Assembly (NCBI GenBank): GCA_030149405.1
Contig: JASBRM010000365.1
Coordinates: 1 to 11,880, forward strand
Origin: Neptuniibacter sp.
Lineage (GTDB): Bacteria > Pseudomonadota > Gammaproteobacteria > Pseudomonadales > Balneatricaceae
Direction of reading: 5' to 3'
DNA length: 11,880 nt
The stretch's first letter is position 1. The number at the start of each line of letters is the position of its first letter. The position numbers and the translations under genes are program-made. Below the pieces are notes generated by a model that was not told the DNA's origin, did no database searches, and saw only the letters and a list, made by a program, of their open reading frames with translations. Positions 6,489-11,880 of this stretch are shown here, in pieces.

Positions 6489-7256
6489 ATGTTTGAATTA
6501 CCAAAGTTAGACCTTAAAGGCAGCGTTTCTCATCAGGAGTGGCAAAGTCGTCTAGACCTCGCAGCATGCTATCGATTAGTTGCTGATATGGGTTGGGATG
6601 ATCTTATCTACACTCACATCTCAGCGAAAGTACCGGGTACTGAACATTATCTGGTAAATGCTTTTGGTCTGAGTTTTGATGAAGTTACAGCTTCTAACTT
6701 GGTGAAAGTGGATTTAGCCGGCAACATTCTTGATGACACCCCTTTTGAGATCAACCCAGCAGGATTCACTATTCACAGTGCAGTTCATGAAGCTCGTGAA
6801 GACGCCCATTGCGTTATCCATCTGCATACAAATGCGACTATCGCTGTTTCAACATTGAAAGAAGGCTTATTGCCTTTAAGTCAGTACTCTTGTTTCTCTC
6901 TTTCATCACTAGGCATCCATGGTTATGAGGGTCTGGCGGTTAATCCAGAAGAGAAGAAACGCTTGCAGGAAGATATGAGTGATAATAACCACCTTTTGCT
7001 TCCAAACCATGGCGCTTTAACGGTTGGTCCGACCGTTGGTGATGCGTTTATGCGTATGTATGACCTGCAGCGCGCATGTGAAATTCAGCTGATGATTCAA
7101 TCTACAGGTCAGGAAGCGACCCCTGTTGCACCGGAGATTGTTGAAGGGATTTTCCAACAGGCAAAAGTAGTTCATTCGGGTTCTACTGGTGGTCAGAAAT
7201 CATGGCCAGCTATGCTGCGAAAAGCATATCGTCTTGACCCAGGCTTCGCTGAATAA
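6489..7256 (+). CDS. Class II aldolase/adducin-family protein
   Basis: A 255-residue cytosolic protein of the metal-dependent class II aldolase/adducin fold. Zinc-binding histidines are in place: His111 and His113 in IHLHTN and His174 in LPNHGAL. The N-terminal helix LAACYRLVADMGWDDLIYTHIS (25-46) and the INPAGFTIHSAVHEARED segment (88-105) are typical of the adducin-like branch. Aligned without gaps to E. coli FucA (19 residues before the first metal histidine), the catalytic Glu73 position is Gly92. Classical fuculose-phosphate aldolase chemistry is therefore doubtful. In context the protein would act last in a sugar-acid pathway, for example splitting or rearranging a 2-keto-3-deoxy acid; this is inference. 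The ATG at 6489 is preferred over an in-frame ATG at 6426 because the latter overlaps the TATAAT box. The ribosome site is weak. The dehydratase gene follows after 26 bases. Confidence 0.88.
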   Translation: MFELPKLDLKGSVSHQEWQSRLDLAACYRLVADMGWDDLIYTHISAKVPGTEHYLVNAFGLSFDEVTASNLVKVDLAGNILDDTPFEINPAGFTIHSAVHEAREDAHCVIHLHTNATIAVSTLKEGLLPLSQYSCFSLSSLGIHGYEGLAVNPEEKKRLQEDMSDNNHLLLPNHGALTVGPTVGDAFMRMYDLQRACEIQLMIQSTGQEATPVAPEIVEGIFQQAKVVHSGSTGGQKSWPAMLRKAYRLDPGFAE

Positions 7257-7282
7257 GATTGCTCTATTTATAAGGTATAAGA

Positions 7283-8458
7283 ATGAAGATTAATCGTGTA
7301 GAAATTTTCGATATCCACTGCCCAGATCGCCCGGTGTGGAATCCTGTATTTGTTCGTATCCATACTGATGAAGGGATCAGCGGCGTTGGTGAAGCGGGTC
7401 TTGCCTATGACCTAGGGCACAGTGCAGCAGCCAATATGATTAAAGAGTTCGCAGAAGAGATGCTGATTGGTCGCGACCCTTTCCAGACAGAAGATCTTTG
7501 GAACCTGATGCTTCGCGGTAGTTTCTGGGGACTGGGCGGCGGCCCAATTATTTATTCCGCCATGAGTGCTATTGATACCGCTTTGTGGGATATAAAAGGC
7601 AAGGCACTCGGCCTGCCTGTATATCAATTATTGGGCGGTAAAGTTAACGACAAACTCCGCACTTATGCCAGCCAGTTGCAGTTTGACTGGGATGAAGAGT
7701 TCTCTGCTCTGGTTAAGCCTGAAGAGTATGCAAAAGCGGCTGAAAAAGCTGTAGCTGAAGGTTATGACGCCGTTAAAGTTGACCCGATCATGTACGATGA
7801 CAAAGGTGAAACCCACTTTGATCGTACTAAGCTGATCACTCCTAAAGAGATGCGTTTATACCGTGATCGTCTGATGGCGATCCGCGAAGCTGTCGGTGAA
7901 GATGTGGACATCATTTTTGAATGTCACAGTCTTCCTGGTGCATCTACTGCCATCCAACTGGGTGAGATTGTTGAAGAAGCTCGTTGCATGTACTTCGAGG
8001 AACCGGTGAACTACCTTAACTCCGAACTGCACAAACGCGTAGCCGATAAGGTGAATGTACCGATTGCAGGTGGTGAACGTCTATACAACCGGTGGGGTGT
8101 TCGTCCATACCTTGAAGACCAGAGCCTAGATGTGCTGCAGCCTGATATCGGCTTGTGTGGTGGATTCACAGAGACTAAAAAGGTTTGTGATTACGCAGAT
8201 GTGTATGATGTTCGAATTCAGGCACACGTCTGTGGCGGACCTGTAGCAACAGCTGCATCTTTACATCTTGAGACTGCAATTCCGAACTTCCTGATCCACG
8301 AACATCACACTTATGCGATCAAAAAGTGGAACCGTGAATTATGTATTCAGGACCCACAACCTGTTGACGGTTTCTTCCAGGCCCCTGATGTGCCTGGCAT
8401 CGGCATAGAATTGAATGACGAGGTGGTGAAACGCTCACCGCATATGGAAGTGAAATAA
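7283..8458 (+). CDS. Enolase-superfamily sugar-acid dehydratase (galactonate dehydratase-like)
   Basis: A 391-residue protein of the mandelate racemase/muconate lactonizing enzyme group. It has the N-terminal capping domain (about 1-125, with MSAIDTALWDIKGK at 94-107) and a TIM barrel. The metal ligands are Glu213, Glu239 (FEEP) and Glu265 (GGER), 26 residues apart each, exactly the spacing of mandelate racemase and D-galactonate dehydratase DgoD. His215 and His315 (QAHV) match the two acid/base histidines of DgoD, Asp288 the Asp of the His-Asp dyad, and Glu340 the glutamate on the last strand. Lys165 starts a KVD motif on the second strand. It probably dehydrates an aldonate to a 2-keto-3-deoxy acid; the substrate is not readable. 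The first metal ligand is Glu instead of the usual Asp. The ATG follows AAGG by seven bases, and the gene is cotranscribed with the aldolase-like gene upstream. Confidence 0.9.
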   Translation: MKINRVEIFDIHCPDRPVWNPVFVRIHTDEGISGVGEAGLAYDLGHSAAANMIKEFAEEMLIGRDPFQTEDLWNLMLRGSFWGLGGGPIIYSAMSAIDTALWDIKGKALGLPVYQLLGGKVNDKLRTYASQLQFDWDEEFSALVKPEEYAKAAEKAVAEGYDAVKVDPIMYDDKGETHFDRTKLITPKEMRLYRDRLMAIREAVGEDVDIIFECHSLPGASTAIQLGEIVEEARCMYFEEPVNYLNSELHKRVADKVNVPIAGGERLYNRWGVRPYLEDQSLDVLQPDIGLCGGFTETKKVCDYADVYDVRIQAHVCGGPVATAASLHLETAIPNFLIHEHHTYAIKKWNRELCIQDPQPVDGFFQAPDVPGIGIELNDEVVKRSPHMEVK

Positions 8459-8472
8459 GCTTCTGTGTTATG

Positions 8473-8498
8473 AAAAAGGCTCCTGAGGGAGCCTTTTA
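8473..8498. terminator. Bidirectional terminator between convergent pathway genes
   Basis: A perfect 10-base stem, AAAAGGCTCC (8474-8483) with GGAGCCTTTT (8488-8497), closes on a TGAG loop. T-tracts follow on both strands. It lies 15 bases after the dehydratase stop, and its far arm overlaps the stop codon of the convergent lactonase gene (8496-8498), so one hairpin serves both transcripts. Confidence 0.92.
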
Positions 8499-9341
8499 TA
8501 TTTTAAAACCGTATAACTTCTCAGCCGTATCATGCATGAGCAGTTTTTTCTCGCTGTCGTTGAACTTCATCTCTTTGACATAACGGCGCCAAAGATCCGC
8601 ATAAGAACAAGACAGTTCAGATACCGGAAAGTTACTGGCCAGCATCACCCGGCTCAGTCCAAACTGGCTGATCACAAATTTGATATAGGGCTTAACTGTT
8701 TCAACCATCCATTGCCGATCCAGCATTTCCCATCCAGAACATTTTATAAAGCATTGAGGGTAATGAGCCAACGCCGTAACAGCCTCCATCCATTCCTGTG
8801 ATAAAGCAGCCGGGAAACCCGCATGATTGATTACAACGTTTAGTTCAGGCACCTTCTCCATCTGATCAGAGAGTAACTTTATGGCAGGTAGATCCAACAG
8901 TGAAAGCTGCGCTTCAAAAATCAGTTTTTGCTGTTCGAGATGCTTTAGGCTCTGCTGAAAAACCGGATTACTAAGTAACTCAGTTGCTCGGTCATCGAGA
9001 ATAAAACGAATACCAACAACCGATTTGTAATCAGAAAGTTTTTCTAACTGCTGACTGAAAGATTCTGATGTTAAATCCGCAAAGGCCACACTTCGGAAAG
9101 GTAGTTGGCAGTGTTTTTCCAACCACTCAATCTCTCGCCAGGGTTGTGTATTGTCAAAGCCAGCTTCAATGTGAACAAAACCATTTAAAGATAACTGTCC
9201 AGGCAAATCCAGATCCGACTCAGAATAGTTGTTCCGGATTTTATGCTTATCAGGCCAATCAGGTAAGGAGTCTGAATCAAGCCAGTGATAGTCACCCTCT
9301 TCAAGATCGAACAGGTGGAGATGGGGATCAATTATTTCCAT
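8496..9341 (-). CDS. Amidohydrolase-2 family hydrolase, probable sugar lactonase (COG3618-like)
   Basis: A 281-residue TIM-barrel hydrolase resembling the L-fuconolactonase/rhamnonolactonase group. It begins with the amidohydrolase HxH motif (DPHLHLFD, His7 and His9). Further family positions are VHIEAG (His57), the block VVGIRFILDD (108-117) and INHAG with His173. Near the C-terminus it reads ASNFPV (235-240), with Asn237 where many amidohydrolases keep an Asp. It most likely opens the lactone made by the adjacent dehydrogenase to the aldonate used by the dehydratase. That role is inferred from the company it keeps, and the substrate is unknown. The ATG at 9341 has AAGGGA about seven bases upstream. 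It lies 20 bases after the SDR gene on the same strand and ends inside the shared terminator. Confidence 0.85.
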   Translation of the reverse strand: MEIIDPHLHLFDLEEGDYHWLDSDSLPDWPDKHKIRNNYSESDLDLPGQLSLNGFVHIEAGFDNTQPWREIEWLEKHCQLPFRSVAFADLTSESFSQQLEKLSDYKSVVGIRFILDDRATELLSNPVFQQSLKHLEQQKLIFEAQLSLLDLPAIKLLSDQMEKVPELNVVINHAGFPAALSQEWMEAVTALAHYPQCFIKCSGWEMLDRQWMVETVKPYIKFVISQFGLSRVMLASNFPVSELSCSYADLWRRYVKEMKFNDSEKKLLMHDTAEKLYGFKI

Positions 9342-9361
9342 TATTGTTCCCTTTCATACAA

Positions 9362-10090
9362 CTACTGTGCGGTATATCCGCCGTCTATGACCTGCAGGCT
9401 ACCTGTGATAAAACCCGCTTCATCGCTTGCAATAAATGCAACTAAGGCAGCAACCTCTTCCGGTTGACCGACCCTTCCTATAGGTTGCAACGCAGCTTCT
9501 TCTGCATGCACAGAATCTTTATCTGCACCTGACTTTCGGCAATATCGGTCTATTGCCTGATGATATAGAGGCGTCTCAATAGTCCCCGGACATACTGCAT
9601 TTGCTCTAATTCCGTATGGGGCATAATCCAATGCAGTTGTCTTAGCCATGGATGCTAAAGCCGATTTACTCAGGTTATAGGCAAAAGAGTTGGTTTTACC
9701 CACCAGGGACTGATCAGACCCGAGAAGTATGATTGACCCACTCTGTTGAAGACGCATTACAGGTAATACTGCTTTTAAGAGATAAAATGCCCCGTTCACG
9801 TTAATAGACATCAACTGAGCAAACTGTTCTTCCGAGGTGTTTTCAATATTAGCTGAAAGATGGATACCCGCATTGGAAACCAGAACATCAATCCGGCCAG
9901 CCTGCGCCATAACCTGCTTGATAGCTGCCTCAACCTGTTCTGAGCTTGATACATCACATGCGATAAATTCACCTTCGCTGGATGAATGCAGATCGAGATT
10001 AAACACCTGATAGCCATCGTTGATAAACCGTTTAACAATCGCAAGCCCAATACCTGCTGAGCCTCCGGTTACGACACATACCTTCTGCAT
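9362..10090 (-). CDS. SDR-family dehydrogenase, probable NAD-linked sugar 1-dehydrogenase
   Basis: A 242-residue classical short-chain dehydrogenase/reductase. It has the Rossmann motif TGGSAGIG (8-15), NAG at 73-75, Asn97, and the catalytic Ser125, Tyr138 and Lys142 (YNLSK). The C-terminal motif VIDGGYT is typical. Asp33 at the end of the second strand (NLDLH) favours NAD over NADP. Beside a lactonase and an aldonate dehydratase, the likely reaction is oxidation of an aldose to its lactone, as in L-fucose, L-rhamnose or pentose 1-dehydrogenases. SDR sequences alone do not fix the substrate. The ATG at 10090 has GGAT six bases upstream and is 12 bases after the acpS stop, so it appears to be carried on the recO-pdxJ-acpS transcript. 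The lactonase follows 20 bases on. Confidence 0.88.
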   Translation of the reverse strand: MQKVCVVTGGSAGIGLAIVKRFINDGYQVFNLDLHSSSEGEFIACDVSSSEQVEAAIKQVMAQAGRIDVLVSNAGIHLSANIENTSEEQFAQLMSINVNGAFYLLKAVLPVMRLQQSGSIILLGSDQSLVGKTNSFAYNLSKSALASMAKTTALDYAPYGIRANAVCPGTIETPLYHQAIDRYCRKSGADKDSVHAEEAALQPIGRVGQPEEVAALVAFIASDEAGFITGSLQVIDGGYTAQ

Positions 10091-10102
10091 ATTTTTATCC
10101 AG

Positions 10103-10477
10103 TTATCCTTCTGCGACGGCAAAGGCGACAATGTATTCGCGCTCGTCACTGTAGCTTAGTTGCAGGTTTGTTATACCAAGGCTGGTTGCTCGCGCCTCAG
10201 CACCTTCACATAAGGTCACCAAGGGCCGGCCATATTCATCTTTATCAATCTGAATATGATGCCAACTAACACCTCTGCCAATACCTGTACCCAAAGCCTT
10301 ACTCACCGCCTCTTTTGCAGCAAACCTTTTCGCTAAAAAAAGAGCCGGCCGACTATCCTCAACAAAAAGCTTCAACTCATCAGACGTTAAAATTCGCTCT
10401 GCAAGCTTTGGTGTCCGCTGCAAAGATTGCTCAATACGAGCAATTTGCAATATGTCGGTACCGACTCCCAGCATCAT
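10103..10477 (-). CDS. acpS: Holo-[acyl-carrier-protein] synthase
   Basis: A 124-residue transferase that moves 4'-phosphopantetheine from CoA onto a serine of acyl carrier protein, activating it for fatty-acid synthesis. The conserved [13 protein letters not shown] (4-16) carries the magnesium-binding Asp8, and [15 protein letters not shown] (51-65) carries Glu56 and the nearby Lys residues. The length is normal for the family. The start at 10477 overlaps the pdxJ stop by four bases (ATGA), a classic translational-coupling arrangement. A second ATG immediately follows (10472-10474), so the N-terminus may be one residue shorter. The SDR gene lies 12 bases downstream. Confidence 0.97.
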   Translation of the reverse strand: MMLGVGTDILQIARIEQSLQRTPKLAERILTSDELKLFVEDSRPALFLAKRFAAKEAVSKALGTGIGRGVSWHHIQIDKDEYGRPLVTLCEGAEARATSLGITNLQLSYSDEREYIVAFAVAEG

Positions 10478-11247
10478 TTTTGCAACGCATCCCGCTTATG
10501 CTGCACTCGAGCCTGAGTTTGCAGCATGATCTGCTTCATTTCTGAAATCGCATCTTTTAAGCCGACAAACAGAGCCCTTGCAACAATACCGTGACCAATA
10601 TTTAGCTCGTTCAGCTCCGGAATTTCGGCGATCTGTTCAACATTATGATAGTGCAGGCCATGGCCCGCATTTACGATAAGGCCTTTCTGGTATGCATAGG
10701 AAGCAGCTTCCTGAATACGCTTTAATTCATCAGCTTGTTCTTTAGCAGTCTCTGCTTCAGCATAGGCACCGGTATGCAGTTCAATCACTGGAGCACCACA
10801 ACGGATAGTGGCATCTATCTGAGCCGGATCCGGATCAATGAACAAAGATACTTCAATTCCCGCGCTTGCCAATCGTTCACATGCCTCTTTCATTCGAGGC
10901 TCCTGACCGAGAATATCCAGACCACCTTCAGTCGTCAGCTCTTCTCTTTTTTCAGGAACAAGGCAACAGTGCGCAGGTTTAACCTTTTCCGCAATAGATA
11001 GCATTTCCTCGGTGACCGCCATTTCCAGATTCATGCGGGTCTGCAAGGTCTCTGCGAGAATATAAACATCACGATCCTGAATATGACGGCGGTCTTCACG
11101 CAGATGAATAGTTATGCCATCAGCCCCAGCTTCTTCTGCAAGAGCCGCAGCCTGAACGGTATCTGGATAACGGGTGCCGCGAGCCTGACGGATCGTTGCC
11201 ACATGGTCGATATTGACACCCAGTAGAAGGCGTGAAGGTTCTATCAC
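10474..11247 (-). CDS. pdxJ: Pyridoxine 5'-phosphate synthase
   Basis: A 257-residue TIM-barrel enzyme that condenses 3-amino-2-oxopropyl phosphate (made by PdxA) with 1-deoxyxylulose 5-phosphate to give pyridoxine 5'-phosphate, the final ring-closing step of vitamin B6 synthesis. Visible motifs are [19 protein letters not shown] near the N-terminus, [10 protein letters not shown] with His48, NLEMA with Glu75, and NAGHGL with His196, corresponding to E. coli His45, Glu72 and His193. The start is GTG (11245-11247), backed by AAGGAG six bases upstream and by the family N-terminus. It is 10 bases after recO and overlaps acpS by four bases, as in other gammaproteobacteria. Confidence 0.98.
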   Translation of the reverse strand: MIEPSRLLLGVNIDHVATIRQARGTRYPDTVQAAALAEEAGADGITIHLREDRRHIQDRDVYILAETLQTRMNLEMAVTEEMLSIAEKVKPAHCCLVPEKREELTTEGGLDILGQEPRMKEACERLASAGIEVSLFIDPDPAQIDATIRCGAPVIELHTGAYAEAETAKEQADELKRIQEAASYAYQKGLIVNAGHGLHYHNVEQIAEIPELNELNIGHGIVARALFVGLKDAISEMKQIMLQTQARVQHKRDALQK

Positions 11248-11257
11248 TCTGTGCTCC

Positions 11258-11880
11258 TTACATTTTTTGAAACAGATCGCGGCTGCGCAAAGGTTTATAA
11301 TTTAGTGCCTTATCTATCAACTGTCGCATCAAGCGTTTAGCCGCTCTTTTTATCTGGATCTCATTATAGTCATCTTCAGCGATCGCCATAAGCTGGCTAC
11401 CGTAAAAACAACTGTGTTTCTGCGATTCTGAAACTTTCTCTATCGGTATAAAACCAGCTTCAGTCTCATAACGATAAATCTGTTCTGCTTTTTTCGCCGA
11501 TAGGTCAGGCATTAAACCCAGTTCAGATAACAATCGGTGTTCAAAAGTTCGGAGACCGCCTTCAATATCTTCACCAGATAAAAGCTCATTTAAAACATAC
11601 TGATAATAAACATAAAGCTGTGGGTGAGCATCGAATGGCAACATCAGGCGATCCAGTAACTCATTTACATAGAGGCCGCAGAGAAGCGCATTCCCCTGTA
11701 GCAGCATTGTTGGAGCCACCGATTCAGCATTGAGGAGGGATTTAAGCTCCTGCCTGCCACCCCAGTTGATCTGTAATGGAACAAAAGGCTGGATTGAGGA
11801 ACGCAGTTTAGAATTAGGTCTGCGAGCACCTTTAGCAACAGCAGAGACTTTACCGTGTTCCAAAGTAAAGAAGTCAACCA
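11258..11880 (-). CDS. recO: DNA repair protein RecO (5' end outside window)
   Basis: RecO works with RecR to load RecA on SSB-coated single-stranded DNA in the RecF pathway. About 206 C-terminal residues are visible out of the usual 230-240. The readable N-terminal end, [20 protein letters not shown], is the conserved OB-fold segment. It is open to the right edge, so the true start lies beyond 11880; the TTG at 11861-11863 is an internal Leu codon. Further support comes from [10 protein letters not shown], the helical [15 protein letters not shown] region and the C-terminal KPLRSRDLF. No zinc-binding cysteine cluster is apparent in the visible part. It is the first gene of the recO-pdxJ-acpS run. 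Confidence 0.95.
   Translation of the reverse strand, partial: VDFFTLEHGKVSAVAKGARRPNSKLRSSIQPFVPLQINWGGRQELKSLLNAESVAPTMLLQGNALLCGLYVNELLDRLMLPFDAHPQLYVYYQYVLNELLSGEDIEGGLRTFEHRLLSELGLMPDLSAKKAEQIYRYETEAGFIPIEKVSESQKHSCFYGSQLMAIAEDDYNEIQIKRAAKRLMRQLIDKALNYKPLRSRDLFQKM

Noticed and set aside
6222..10102. Mobile element or genomic island carrying the sugar cassette
   Set aside because: No transposase, integrase, tRNA or flanking direct repeat is visible, and base composition by eye resembles the neighbours; acquisition is possible but not shown.
11861..11863. TTG as the start codon of recO
   Set aside because: The frame stays open upstream with family-like residues (VDFFT), so the codon is internal and the gene continues past the window edge.

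Overview
This window looks like chromosomal DNA of a gammaproteobacterium of moderate GC content, plausibly a marine Oceanospirillales-type organism. That placement rests on gene order (recO-pdxJ-acpS, then cysM, then relA-mazG, all on the minus strand) and on the style of the proteins. I cannot fix the genus from sequence alone.

The left part (1-5304) is core metabolism and stress physiology, read from the minus strand. It starts with the N-terminal 449 residues of phosphoenolpyruvate carboxylase (ppc, cut by the window edge). Next is a small gap holding an imperfect stem-loop in the ppc leader and a possible 33-residue plus-strand ORF. A relA-mazG-(membrane-anchored unknown) transcription unit follows. 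relA encodes a complete (p)ppGpp synthetase with an inactive hydrolase domain, mazG a two-domain NTP pyrophosphohydrolase that begins with TTG, and the third gene starts one base after mazG stops. cysM (O-acetylserine sulfhydrylase B) has its own terminator. rlmD and a barA/gacS-type kinase gene, which often lie on either side of cysM in gammaproteobacteria, are both absent here.

The right end (10103-11880) is the conserved recO-pdxJ-acpS operon: recombination mediator (5' end cut by the window), pyridoxine 5'-phosphate synthase and holo-ACP synthase, tightly spaced or overlapping.

The accessory part lies between acpS and cysM (6489-10090). It holds four genes that together look like a non-phosphorylative sugar oxidation route: an SDR sugar dehydrogenase, a COG3618-type lactonase, an enolase-superfamily aldonate dehydratase of DgoD-like architecture, and a class II aldolase/adducin-family protein. 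They form two convergent pairs that meet at a bidirectional terminator (8473-8498). The aldolase-dehydratase pair has its own promoter, with a perfect TATAAT and a palindromic operator-like site just downstream. The SDR-lactonase pair follows acpS by 12 bases and so appears to sit on the tail of a housekeeping operon. No transporter, kinase or regulator for the pathway lies in the window, and the sugar substrate cannot be read from the sequence. This cassette is the most interesting content: three of its enzymes carry non-standard residues at family active-site positions (Gly for the catalytic Glu in the aldolase, Glu for the first metal-binding Asp in the dehydratase, Asn for the usual Asp in the lactonase).

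I see no tRNA or rRNA gene, CRISPR array, insertion sequence, integrase or prophage gene.
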